This document shows, one piece after another, positions 11,331 to 21,512 of a stretch of 64,000 nt of DNA (its first letter is position 1; each line of letters starts with the position of its first letter). Below the pieces are notes generated by a model that worked only from the letters and a program-made list of their open reading frames with translations, was not told the origin of the DNA and did no database searches. Source of the stretch: Vesta saturnalis (taxonomy: Eukaryota; Arthropoda; Insecta; Coleoptera; Lampyridae); the NCBI GenBank assembly GCA_036346205.1, contig JARFJB010000534.1, forward strand, positions 171,001 to 235,000, read 5' to 3'. Made by a program: the position numbers and the translations under genes.

Positions 11331-11760
11331 CGATCTTTGTAACACTGAGTAAACAGTAATAAATCCCAGTAAAAGCGTATCTTATACAAAAAAATAGTTT
11401 TTGTAAAAGTGTAAACAAACTATTTAGAGAGAAAAATTTTTTTATGCAATAAACTCATTTACTCAAATCTATACAAGCCTTTGTCTCGCGTTTTTTTTTT
11501 AAACTTTCCTTTGTCGCTTTGTATCAATGAATTTATATTAAAACAATGTTTCGTGTTTTTTCGCTAAAAATTAACGGAATACTTTCCTTTTAATCGGCTT
11601 ATCAGGGAATAATCGAAAAAAGTATTTTGAAATACAAATGGTAACGAACGCACGCAATCCATCAAATAAACATAAAATTTCAATTGAAAATCGGCACCAA
11701 TCCCCCTAGTCACAGATATCGCCATAGATATATCAGTAGTAGTTCAGTAGGGAAGTAGGC
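11331..11760. other. No recognisable feature
   Basis: AT-rich; no supported coding frame or repeat boundary. Confidence 0.5.
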
Positions 11761-11789
11761 AATAACAACCCCTACGAATAGAAAGATTT

Positions 11790-11905
11790 TTGAGGGTGGG
11801 CCTGACGTCATGTAACCTTGGCGCGGGTGAAAACGCAAAACGTGGTCTAGGAAAATAAGGACGTCGTATTTCGACGTCGATCGGCGTCGAATAAACAACG
11901 TGTCT
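11790..11905 (+). promoter_or_regulatory. CpG-rich promoter-like patch with CRE site
   Basis: A short segment unusually rich in CpG for this AT-rich window. It contains a perfect cAMP-response-type palindrome TGACGTCA at 11,803-11,810 and a cluster of GACGTC/CGTCG words at 11,859-11,890 (GGACGTCGTATTTCGACGTC). It lies 200-310 bp upstream of the ATG at 12,102. I infer a promoter for the exon at 12,102; no TATA box is evident. Binding and activity are not shown by sequence alone. Confidence 0.4.
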
Positions 11906-12101
11906 TATCTCTCATCATCATCGTATTTAGCAATTCACGTAACTTTTGTTTTGTAATAAGGTTTCGTTAGTGTTATCGACCTAAATGCGAAATCCTTTAA
12001 TTTAATTAATTTGCAAATTACTCGGAAATTTTATAAAAATAATAATGCGGTCTTCCATGTTTAGTGATGAGTGTTAATAAAAAAATTGTGCGGATTTTGA
12101 G

Positions 12102-12162
12102 ATGTGGTTTAAAATTAGTTTGTTGTTAATTTTCTTAAGTGAAGAAGTGTACGGTTATATAG
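12102..12162 (+). CDS. Candidate first coding exon of a secreted protein (signal peptide)
   Basis: ATG at 12,102 starts the 20-residue frame MWFKISLLLIFLSEEVYGYI, a typical signal peptide: short N-region with Lys, hydrophobic core ISLLLIFL, small residue Gly near the expected cleavage site. The exon ends at 12,162 with one extra base (phase 1), directly followed by GTAAAAAT, an acceptable donor. The exon at 37,722-37,893 begins with the two bases needed to complete that codon and is open in exactly that frame, so I join them across a ~25.6 kb intron full of transposons. Small ATGs occur in the presumed 5' leader (near 12,046 and 12,066). The joining is inference: a phase match alone is a one-in-three event. 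The protein family is not recognised. Confidence 0.45.
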
Positions 12163-13055
12163 GTAAAAATATTTATTATGTTTTTGGCGCCACTTGTATA
12201 ATAAGATACACAAGAATCCTTTTAAAAAGGACGTAAAATTTTTTGGCCTGTTCTCTTTCTGTGCCACTTGCATAAAAGATAATATAAAGCTATGTAGGGT
12301 ATTGTTACAACCCTCGATAATTTTTCAATACCCATTCACCCTTATTTATTACACCAACTTTCAAAGCAAACATTTCCATTACGTACGTTTAAAGGTTTTA
12401 TTAAAATTGTTAAAATTTTGTTCGCTTACCAATTTATTTAGAATTGGAAAATTTTTACAAGGCTTTGTTAAAGAGTTTTCCGATTTGTTTTCAATTAGTG
12501 GTAACGGAAACGTTTGCGTCTTCTATTGTGCTTTGATATGCAAATTATTTTGAAGTGAACAACTGTTCTTGACAACTGACAGGCTCTCCTGTATATTATT
12601 TCCCTTAAATTACTTACATTTCAGGTATTTTGAATTCAGTGTTTCATTAATGTTTGTTACTTATGTGCTAATACATTTGCATATTTATAATAATCTGCAA
12701 TGTTTGCTTTAAACTTTAATTAATATGAAATACAATCAGATTGGAATGATAATATTATACCCGTTCCCTTAAATAAAGGGGGAATACTGTGTGTTTTTCG
12801 TACTAATTCAATTGTTTTATAGTGTTTTAATTCAAAAAATTTAATTTGATCTGCTCATGTTTTTTTAATGGCTAGGTCATGTGGCCTTAGCAAAGAGTAT
12901 TTAGAGGAAAGGTTCAGTCATTCGTGGTACTACTGTTTTAGTTTATTCATTCAAGTAATTTACATAGGTATTACGTATAACATTGAATTGGATAAACGAT
13001 TTTTCTTTTCATTTTCAAATATGAAATTCCTAGCTACTAAAGTATGTTTATTTTC
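12163..13055. other. AT-rich intronic DNA, nothing assigned
   Basis: Part of the proposed long intron. Open frames at 12,194-12,553 and 12,868-13,059 have skewed, AT-driven composition and no recognisable domain or splice context; I do not regard them as genes. Confidence 0.5.
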
Positions 13056-13059
13056 ATGA

Positions 13060-13215
13060 AAATACAAACTTTCACGATTACCACTCATAATTCAGATTCT
13101 TAGGCTTTTGGTCACGAAATCGTATATTTTTTATTAATCTTATACAAATTTAACTATTCCGATAACAATTATAGTTATCTTTTTCAATAAATGGTAGCAA
13201 TTTTTGAAAATTATT
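13060..13215 (-). repeat. Decayed Penelope-associated repeat
   Basis: Similar to 54,390-54,530 in order: GAAAATACAAACTTTCAC, ACTCATAAT, then TTCCGATAACAATTATAGTTATC. On the minus strand the GATAAC/GTTATC stem survives, but the hammerhead core residues around it (CUGAUGA and GAAAC) are gone. Confidence 0.45.
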
Positions 13216-13309
13216 TCAGATCTTTAATAGATTAAATATTATTAAACCGCCTCAAAAACGACAAATTAGGACACTTTAACAAATGAAGAATAACAATGAA
13301 AAATGTCAT

Positions 13310-13620
13310 AATAAAATATCGCGTGTGGATCAACACACGACCTTCTAACCTACAAAGTGTAAAAGAAATGAAATAATCATAATAGATATTTTTGCAGGAT
13401 AATCATGCAACCTCTTTTTTAATACGTTCATTACAAAAAATAGACAACATTGTAAAAATAAACCCAATAATCTGTCAAAGAGACGTTTAAAAAATCATGT
13501 CAGATCGAGATTAATAGATGCCTAGATGCTAATTTAAAAGTAAGAAAACTTCCAAGGCCGCCCGCTAAAAATATCGATAATAAAGTTTAAGCCATTTTCA
13601 ATCATATTTATTTAATTTCT
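13310..13620. repeat. Dispersed repeat, related to 26,780-26,935
   Basis: Shared blocks are GTGGATCAACACACGACC (GTGGAACAACACACGACC in the other copy), GGATAATCATGCAACCTCT and AAGCCATTTTCAATC. The two copies flank, in the same orientation, the duplicated region between them. Confidence 0.5.
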
Positions 13621-13689
13621 TGACATTCCGCTTTATATTGTATTAAGAAATTTTATAAAGAAAAGTTATGTAAAACAAATTTTGCCTTA

Positions 13690-14448
13690 AAGATATATGC
13701 GTAATACCCCTGTGAAGTTAGCCACCCATTAATTAAAAAATAAACTTTTTTTAGGAGTTCTATATAGATTTTCGATAGTTCTAGAGTTCTTGATAGTTTT
13801 AAGAAATAGTTCTGGCCATTAAAGGCCTGAAAATGCACTTCTAAGATATGGGGGACCAACTTTACCCAACCCCTCATTTTTGTAATAAATTATTTTTTAT
13901 TAGAGTTCTGGATAGATTTTACAGAGTTCCTGATGTATTTCGGAAATAGTTCCGTTCGAGAAAATAAAAAAAATTGAAGTCAAATATTCAAAAGTAACAC
14001 CACAAAAATAACTTTAAAAGTATCAATTTAATGCAATTTGTTCATTGAGATTTTCGATAGAACTTTGCGATGGCTATCCAGAACTCTTAACAGAACTGTT
14101 AGAATACTTCAAAAAGTTTTTTCATTCTTTATATTACAGATTTGACATCTACCTATAATCGTCCGGAACTTCTTCGGATTCAATTTTATACTTTTTTTGT
14201 CATTAAGATTTCTGATAGAACTCTGCGGGAGCTATCCAGAACTCTTAGCAGAACTGTAACAATTACAAATTTTTTTTTCGTACTTTAAATTACAATTGAT
14301 ATCTATAATCGCTTGTAACTTCTTGGATATCAATTCTATAGATTTTTGTCATTAAGATTTCTGGTAGAATTCTGCGGAGGCTATCCAGAACTTTTAACAG
14401 AACTGCTGGAACACTTAAAATTTTTTTTCGTACTTTAAATTACAAATT

Positions 14449-14450
<2 letters not shown>
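13690..14450. repeat. Left arm of a large palindromic element
   Basis: Reverse complement of about 17,395-17,990. Shared blocks include GTTCTGGCCATTAAAGG, AAAATGCACTT, TTTTGTAATAAATTATTTTT, GAGTTCTGGATAGATTTTAC and CAATTTGTTCATT. The inner part (14,065-14,450) contains about three tandem units of ~140 bp, each with TTTCTGATAGAACTCTGCGG and CTATCCAGAACTCTTA. No coding frame is supported; the 74-codon minus frame is incidental. Confidence 0.7.

Positions 14451-14451
<1 letters not shown>

Positions 14452-14487
<36 letters not shown>
14452..14487. repeat. (AT)n microsatellite
   Basis: AT dinucleotide run between the left palindrome arm and the next inverted repeat. Confidence 0.9.
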
Positions 14488-14491
<4 letters not shown>

Positions 14492-14507
14492 TTTATTTTT
14501 TTTTGGT

Positions 14508-15225
14508 TATAGCTGGTTAATGAACGCTCTTTATTGGCCTAAATTTCCAATTTTTTTGCTTTCAGCTACAACTCAGAAAACGTTGAACAACAAATATTAT
14601 AACTGGATCTACTTACTGAGGTTTACAAATTGTTGCGTTTTTATTTTATAAAATAAATATTAGCTTCAAAATAAAAACACGTTTCTATGTTAAAACTTTA
14701 TTTTGTTTGTATTAATTCATATACAATGGCAGATTTTTTTTTTTTTTTTTTTAATTATGATTAAATTATCAAGATGGGTTATAATATTGTAATTTGGACT
14801 TTTTTTTTTTAATATTACAATATTATAACCCATCTTGATAATTTAATCATAATTAAAAAAAAAAAAAAAAAGTCAATATTACAATATTATAACCCATCTT
14901 GATAATTTAATCATAATTAAAAAAAAAAAAAAAAAAAAAAATCTAGCCATTGTATATATAGAATTAATAAACAAAACAAAAATAAAGTTTTTTAACATAA
15001 GAAACGTGTTTTGTATTTTGAAGCTAATATTTTATTATTATAAAATAAAAAAACGCAACAATTTGTAAACCTCATAGTAAGTAAGATCCGTATGTTATAA
15101 TATTTGTTGTTCAACGTTTTCTAGTTGTAGCCTTTGAAAAAGCAAAGAATAAATTTGCGAAAATTTAGGCCATAATAAAGAGCATTCATTAAACATCCAG
15201 CTGATCTAATAAAACCAAAAAAAAA
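14508..15225. repeat. Large hairpin: inverted repeat with almost no spacer
   Basis: 14,508-14,790 and 14,815-15,225 are inverted copies. Matching blocks include AATGAACGCTCTTTATTGG, AACGTTGAACAACAAATATT, TTTACAAATTGTTGCGTTTT, AAAACACGTTTCT and CAAGATGGGTTATAATATTG, with poly-T facing poly-A. The centre at ~14,800-14,830 has an extra repeat of the ATTACAATATTATAACCCAT segment. This is a foldback structure without coding content. Confidence 0.75.
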
Positions 15226-15264
15226 GAAAAATAAAATATCATTTTGCAAGATCAATATTCATTC

Positions 15265-15342
<78 letters not shown>
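15265..15342. repeat. (AT)n microsatellite
   Basis: AT dinucleotide run of about 75 bp. Confidence 0.9.
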
Positions 15343-15346
<4 letters not shown>

Positions 15347-15354
15347 TTAGATTT

Positions 15355-15541
15355 CATAGTTTAAATCAGACATTTTTTTTTAAACATGTATAATAACCAA
15401 TTATTCAGATTTGAACGTCCTTTTGTCATAGAATTTATTTTAAATAAATTAAATAAATTCTTGACAAAGGAACAGAGGACGTTCGAAACGTTGAATTAAT
15501 TGTACGTTTATTTACACAAGTTTTAAAGAAAATGTCTGATT

Positions 15542-15545
<4 letters not shown>
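15355..15545. repeat. Short palindrome between two AT tracts
   Basis: Arms of ~90 bp: TAAATCAGACATTTT...GAACGTCCTTTTGTCA faces TTGACAAAGGAACAGAGGAC...AAAATGTCTGATTTA, meeting at AAATTTATTT-like sequence near 15,440. The right arm has GTTCGAAACGTT but lacks a hammerhead CUGAUGA core. Confidence 0.65.

Positions 15546-15584
<39 letters not shown>
15546..15584. repeat. (AT)n microsatellite
   Basis: AT run directly left of the possible solo LTR. Confidence 0.9.
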
Positions 15585-15587
<3 letters not shown>

Positions 15588-17351
15588 AACGGTATAAACG
15601 GGTGGTAGAACGGGATTACAGACAAAATTGGCCTTTTGCCCCGACTAGCCAGCGTATGGGTGTAGGTCAGATGTTGAAAAATTTTGCACAACCAGAATAG
15701 TAAATCGTACGTAAGTCAAAATAGGGATGAAGACAAAATCAATTCGGTTAAGGGCGCCAGAATGTTTAGTAGTAAAAATAAGGGTCGTCATGCCAAAATT
15801 ACGAGTATATAGCGTGTCCAAACATACAAAAACATACGCTTACCTATCGCAATCAATTCCAGGTGTGCTGGACAGCAACTCAGCAAACCACCTGAAATAG
15901 GGCTTCAAAAAAACACTACATTGTCAAATAAAAGCGTGATAAACACTCAATAACGTTACGTTAATACACCTCAGTGTAATAATAAGGAATTAAATAATAA
16001 TCAAAACAAAACAAAAAAATCTATAGAATGAACTCTAAATGAATTAATACTCAACTAAAATCAAATAAAATACTAAATATTAATAACGCTATTACTCAAT
16101 AAAACAAAAACTAACTTTGTTACGTTAAAACCTAAATTACCGTAACTTGCAATTTGCAAAAGAACTTTTATGTAACACAAAAGGGTTTTCACATAATTAA
16201 AACACATTTATAACCTAACAAACTATAATAAAATAAAAAATAAGGATAAATATAAAAAAATGCAAACATACGATAATGCGTATCAACAAAAAATACAAAT
16301 GCTTAAAAGGCGACAGGATGTCTGATCAGAATGCTGCTTTACGCCAATCTAAATGGTTTAAAGGGTCAATTGCCCTTTAATACTAAAATAAATAACGTTG
16401 ACTTTAAAATCCGCAGAAGCGATATAAACCAAAGAGTTCACCAAGCACTAATAAACACGACGATGTCCTCTGTAACTTTACGTAAAACCGAAATCGTCAC
16501 TAGGTATAATCCTTTGGTGAATGAACAATTTTAATAAAATCCTTTACAGGTCTTCTTCAGAAGTAGCTGAACTACCCTTACTACACAAAAGTACGTTCGT
16601 TAAACACAAGGTCCAATATATCAACGTTCTAAACCACCCCTTAAAGCGTAACAATAAACGTCACCGTAATACTACTGAGAGCGCAGTCAGTTTTTGAATC
16701 ACAAATTATTACCAAAAATCCATCTTTGAATTTTAAATCCCACTACTCACAAAATCTTATCTACTTTAATTCCACCAATTAAAAACGGAAGGGAAGATTT
16801 GATACCTCAAACACAAATTTCGTTTTCATCCGTCAGGGCTCGAGACTTTCAAAAGTTCAAACGTCAGCAAAAGTAACGTGCACAGCTCTCTAATTTTTAT
16901 TTAAGTACAAACAATAAGGCCCACATTCAATCTCTATGACTTAAAACCATCATACTCAATAATAAACTGAACAACTTACTTAAGCGTCTTTATGTCGCCA
17001 ACATGACATCATACACATATAAACTACACTATTTATTTAAATTACTTAATTTTTTAAGGAAATCAAACGAAATAAACCTATTTACACTCATATACAACTA
17101 TATACAAATAAACGTTAATCAAACTTCTATAAACGGGAAATAATAAGGAAAACAACCTAAATTTCGGAATAATAATTCACAACAAAACAAACTAAATCGC
17201 CATACATCTTTCCTAAAGGTCGCTACACTAAACAAATTTATCTATAAACTAAACTTGACAACAACAAAAAATATATATACGGAATCTAACTAAGTGAATA
17301 AAACTACAAACAAAATTACGCAATTCGTATACAGGGTGTTCAAAATACCTG

Positions 17352-17354
<3 letters not shown>
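15585..17354. mobile_element. Possible solo LTR inside an AT microsatellite (copy 1)
   Basis: This 1.77 kb block begins TGTAACGG and ends CTGACA (TG...CA ends, as in LTRs) and is flanked on both sides by ATAT within AT runs (15,546-15,584 and 17,355-17,392), which could be a 4 bp target duplication. It has no coding frame of note (the 67-codon frame at 16,331 is unconvincing). A shorter copy with many deletions is at 21,510-23,206. Alternative: a fragment of another repeat, since TACAGGGTGTTC near its right end resembles a mariner-type terminus. The internal retrotransposon part is not in the window. Confidence 0.35.

Positions 17355-17392
<38 letters not shown>
17355..17392. repeat. (AT)n microsatellite
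   Basis: AT run directly right of the possible solo LTR. Confidence 0.9.
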
Positions 17393-17394
<2 letters not shown>

Positions 17395-17396
<2 letters not shown>

Positions 17397-17995
17397 CGTT
17401 CGTAACTTCTTGGGAAGCAACTGTATAGATTGTTTTCATTATGATTTCTGACGGAACTCTGCGGGGGTTATTCAGAACTCGTAACAGAACTGTTAGAACA
17501 CTTAAATTTTTTTCTTAACGACACAATATCCATATAATTGATTCCGAAGAAGTTGCGGACGATTATAGAAATTTGTAATATAAAGAACAGTTCTGTTAAG
17601 AGTTCTGGATAACCCTCGTAAAGTTCTATCGAAAATCTTAATGAACAAATTGCATTAAATTTATACTTTTAAAGTTATGACTATTTTTGAGTTGTTACTT
17701 TTGAATATTAGACTACAATTTTTTTTTATTTTCTGGGACGGGACTATTTCTGAAATGCATCAGGAACTCTGAAACTATGTAAAATCTATCCAGAACTCTA
17801 ATAAAAAATAATTTGTTACAAAAATGAGGGACTGGGTGAAGTTAGCTCCCCATATCTTTGAAGTGCATTTTCATACCTTTAATGGCCAGAACTATTTCTT
17901 AAAACTATCGAAAATCTACATAGAACTCCAAAAAAAAATAATTTATTCATTAATGGGTGGCTAACTTTCCAGGGATATGCATATTTTCTTATAGA
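17395..17995. repeat. Right arm of the large palindromic element
   Basis: Reverse complement of 13,690-14,190, with the blocks AATCTTAATGAACAAATTGC, GTAAAATCTATCCAGAACTC, TTTAATGGCCAGAACTATTT and ATTAATGGGTGGCTAAC. This region and what follows (to 18,340) is also one of the two parents of the blended sequence at 25,825-26,690. Confidence 0.7.
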
Positions 17996-18620
17996 ATTGC
18001 ATAATACATAATTAATCAACATTTTCAGGGTCTATGTACTGGAATTTTTATATCTTTGAAATATATAGCTGTTTCAGACATATTTGATAAACATCAGAAG
18101 CAGCTTCTAGTAAACTGTATTCCCCGCTGCTGAATTTCTCCCTAACCAGCTACAGGAGAAATGAAAACAAGCTTAAATACGAAATTTTATGTAAGTACGT
18201 GTTTCCGTTCTGAAGTTATCGTGGATACTAACATATATCCACACATACAGACATTATGGCCGACCCTGGCGGAACTTTGTTGAATTAGCGTTAGAAAAAA
18301 AGTCGATTGTATAGCCTTCTGTAACGAGATGCATATGTACAGGCTGTCCCAAATTTGAGGGCAAGCATGGGATTTCGCTTATTATAAGAGATAGGATATA
18401 GGTTTAAATTCGGCACTTTTGCTAAATTCGATGCCGAGTAATAATCTGAAAAGAAATTTGAGCTAACTCGAATGGATTTGGTTTTATGCTCAAAAACTAA
18501 AATTTCGATTTTCGTTTTTCGCGTTTGGCCACCTTATTATTAGGAATTTTCAAAATTCGATTAAACATTATTAAGGCACCTTTTACGCACAATACTAATA
18601 CGGTATTAAAAATATTATGT

Positions 18621-18650
18621 GACGTTTCGTTTATTCTGAACCATCATCAG
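18621..18650 (-). ncRNA. Hammerhead-like motif in left inverted repeat of mariner C
   Basis: On the minus strand: CTGATGA, then 15 bases, then GAAACGTCAC. CUGAUGA and GAAA are the conserved hammerhead core strands, and CGUC after GAAAC would place the GUC cleavage triplet in a palindromic (ACGT) minimal stem III, as in the dimer-forming small hammerheads known from Penelope-like elements. Stem II would be weak (GUU/AAC, 3 bp), so activity is doubtful. The same motif is on the plus strand at 20,435-20,464. Confidence 0.35.
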
Positions 18651-18919
18651 GTTTATTTTTCTTATGGGGTTAAGATATATTTTTATGGCGTTGGATGGAG
18701 AATGTTATGCTGATTTTAGCAATATATAACACTTCATGGTTTGATCGACTGCCAACTAAAATACTCTTAAATTAGAAACTAAATATTACATTATCACGAT
18801 ACCCATGAATCAAACAAAACTCAGGAGTTGGCTTTTGTCATGTCATTTTCTAATTGTAAAAGGGTAATAACTGCAAGATCCTTCGTGTTAGTGCTTTAAA
18901 ATTTGCAAGTTTCTTTAGA

Positions 18920-20073
18920 ATGTTTTCAAATTCAGAAAAACGAGACATGATAAGGATATTTTATAGCTGCAATAGAAATAGTGTCAGAGCAGAACAAAGA
19001 TATTTAGAGGAATATCCGGAGAGGCAGCAACCAAACCAGAGATATTTTTAAAATTAGACCAAAATTTGCGAGAATTTGGATGTTTTCAGAAACCTCGAAA
19101 TGCATATGGTAGCAGACTAGACAGAGATGCCGAAGAAGAAATATTACATCAGGTACTATTTGTTAGTATTATACTAATTATAAGAATTTCCACTCACTTC
19201 ACTGCTAATTTCAGCAGACATTTTTTGGAGAGTTATGACTTTATGTTATCATCTTAGGTTCAAGAAAATCCTTCAACATCTACCAGAGAAATAGAGCAAA
19301 CTATTGAAGTGCCAAAACGACAGTTTGGCGAGTGTTAAAGCATCACCGTTATAAACCATTTAAGTTACACGTTAGTCAAACTCTTCGGCCTGGGGACGAT
19401 ATGAGATGGTTGGATTTTGTAACCAACTTAATACCAAAATGCTGGAAAATCGCAACTTTCTCAATCAAATAATTTGGACGGATGAGTGCAATTTTTCCAC
19501 TAATGGAATGTTTAATCGTAATAACGAGCACTACTGGTCCGTTGAAAATCCACGAATTAACAGGCAAATGCGAGGACAAAGCCACCGGTCCTTTAATGTG
19601 TGGGTTGAATCTGGAAGGATAGGCTCCTTGAGCCAATTATTTACGAAGGTATCCTAACGTCTCAACGCTACCTCGCATTTCTAACACACGAAATATCAGA
19701 CCTTTTGGATGATGTTCCGCTAAACGAAAGATGGACTCTCTGGTGGCAAATGGACGGAGCTCCTCCTCATAATGCTGCCATAATAAGTGAATATCTTAAC
19801 GCGAATTTCCTGATAAATGGATGGGAAATAGGGGACCACTTAGGTGGCCAGCAAGAAGTCCAGATTTAACCCTTTAGATTACTTCCTCTGGGGCTATTTA
19901 AAAATATGATTTATAAGACGCCACCGCAAAATATAGAAGAACTCCAGAATAGGGTTGTTAATGAACTTCGTCAAATTCTCAGGCGAACCATTCAAAGAAG
20001 CGTAAACAATTGTAGAAGAAGAATTCGTTACTGTATTCAAGAAGGAGGAAACTTGTTCGAACGTTTATTATAA
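18920..20073 (+). pseudogene. Mariner-like transposase, element C copy 1, with one intron
   Basis: Start ATG at 18,920 (MFSNSEKRDMIRIFY), stop at 20,071-20,073. Exon 1 (18,920-19,152) encodes a DUF4817-type helix-turn-helix region; exon 2 (19,258-20,073) holds the catalytic core. The 105 bp intron 19,153-19,257 begins GTACTA and ends TTAG; removing it joins EILHQ to VQENPSTSTRE in frame, matching the helix-turn-helix linker of this family. Catalytic boxes: IWTDECNF (first Asp), QMDGAPPHN (second Asp), and AGTCCAGATTTAACC for the SPDLT box (third Asp). A 2 bp-type frameshift at ~19,021, one near 19,318, one at ~19,605 and one in the SPDLTPLD box make it non-functional. Other family members are fused to no partner domains. 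Confidence 0.85.
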
Positions 20074-20434
20074 TAATTTTGTTTGTTTGTCTGTGTAATT
20101 ATTTTGTTGTTAACTATCGATAAATTTGAGTTGTCGCTATTATGACCGTGTTACATAGACCTACTTGTTTGAGTTGTTTGTTAATGTTTTTTTAAATTGT
20201 TTGACTGTTTTATATTTTTTGGATGTTCTAACGAGTTTAACAAATTAAATAAGTAGAACTACTGTAATTATTCCTTGCTGGATCGAAGAAGGCGGAATCT
20301 TGTTCTTCGTATTTTTCTCATTATTTTAGTTCGCAGTCGATCAAACCATAAAGTGTTATATATTGCTAAAATCAGCATAACATTCTCCATCCAACGACAT
20401 AAAAATATATCTTAACCCCATAAGAAAAATAAAC

Positions 20435-20464
20435 CTGATGATGGTTCAGAATAAACGAAACGTC
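20435..20464 (+). ncRNA. Hammerhead-like motif in right inverted repeat of mariner C
   Basis: Plus-strand mirror image of the motif at 18,621-18,650: CTGATGA at 20,435-20,441 and GAAACGTC at 20,457-20,464. Transcripts of either strand of this element would carry it. Confidence 0.35.
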
Positions 20465-20839
20465 ACATAATATTTTTAATACCGTATTAGTATTGTGCGT
20501 AAAAGGTGCCTTAATAATGTTTAATCGAATTTTGAAAATTCCTAATAATAAGGTGGCCAAACCCGAAAAACGAAAGTCGAAATTTTAGTTTTTGAGCATA
20601 AAACCAAATCCATTCGAGTTAGCTCAAATTTCTTTTCAGATTATTACTCGGCATCGAATTTAGCAAAAGTGCCGAATTTAAACCTATATCCTATCTCTTA
20701 TAACAAGCGAGATCCCCATGCTTGCCCTCGAATTTGGGACAACCTGTACATGTACGTTGAATAATTGACCCAAGCTAGCGCTTTGATAGTCTGATTTGAA
20801 ATGTAATTGTAATTTACATTCACTAATAATTGTTAAGTT

Positions 20840-20992
20840 TGTCGTTTTTTTTAAAAATTAAAAATTTTAAAATTTTTTTTTTATAGTTTTTTTTTTTTTT
20901 TATTAATAGGTATATGTTTTTTTTTTATATACCTATTAATAAAAAAAAAAAAAAACAATATTACAATATAACCCATCTTGATAATTTAATCA
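20840..20992. repeat. Poly-T/poly-A hairpin at the duplication junction
   Basis: TTATTAATAGGTATA faces TATACCTATTAATAA with T-runs and A-runs around them (20,885-20,960). It marks the point where sequence already seen at 14,860 onward starts again. Homopolymer-rich hairpins are common sites of assembly error. Confidence 0.6.
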
Positions 20993-21272
20993 TAATTAAA
21001 AAAAAAAAAAAAAAAAAATCTAGCCATTTATATAGAATTAATAAACAAAACAAATAAATTTTTAACATAAGAAACGTGTTTTTTTTAAGCTAATATTTTA
21101 TTATTATAAAAAAAACACATTAAACCTGTAAAAATCCGGTTATAATATTTTTGTTCAACGTTTTCTAGTGCTTAAAACAAAAAAAATTTGCGAAATTGCA
21201 TAATAAAGTTTAACATCGCTGATCTAATAAAACCAAAAAAAAAAAAAAATATCATTTTGCAAGATCAATTCA

Positions 21273-21277
<5 letters not shown>

Positions 21278-21338
<61 letters not shown>
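21278..21338. repeat. (AT)n microsatellite
   Basis: AT run, counterpart of 15,265-15,342. Confidence 0.9.
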
Positions 21339-21342
<4 letters not shown>

Positions 21343-21468
21343 ATTATTTTCAATATTAGATTTTTTAATAAAACTATTCATTTAATTTTTGTCAAAATTT
21401 ATTTTAAATAAATTAAATAAATTCTTGCAGAACAAGGTTAACTATAATTATTATAATTAAAGAAAATG

Positions 21469-21471
<3 letters not shown>

Positions 21472-21509
<38 letters not shown>
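21472..21509. repeat. (AT)n microsatellite
   Basis: AT run, counterpart of 15,546-15,584. The frames of repeated Ile-Tyr that cross it are not genes. Confidence 0.9.

Positions 21510-21512
<3 letters not shown>

Larger units (their letters stand above)
18340..20746 (+). mobile_element. Mariner-like element C, copy 1 (413 bp inverted repeats)
   Basis: A complete 2.4 kb element, bounded by TA on both sides (18,338-39 and 20,747-48). It starts CAGGCTGTCCCAAATTTGAG and ends with the inverted CCTCGAATTTGGGACAACCTG. The inverted repeats are 18,340-18,752 and 20,333-20,746 and nearly identical; they are long enough to contain a 62-codon open frame in each arm (18,525-18,713 and 20,372-20,560 on opposite strands), which is not a gene. 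The transposase lies between them on the plus strand. Each repeat carries a CUGAUGA...GAAAC motif. A second, deletion-ridden copy is at ~24,110-26,690. Confidence 0.9.

Noticed and set aside
12194..12553. 119-codon plus-strand frame just inside the proposed intron
   Set aside because: It has Phe/Leu/Lys-rich, AT-driven composition, no domain and no acceptor signal; intronic chance ORF.
15480..15510. GTTCGAAACGTT as a hammerhead element
   Set aside because: GAAAC with a palindromic ACGT is present but no CUGANGA strand; the motif is incomplete.
18525..18713. 62-codon frame, repeated on the minus strand at 20,372-20,560
   Set aside because: Identical because it lies in the mariner C terminal repeats; no sign of coding constraint.
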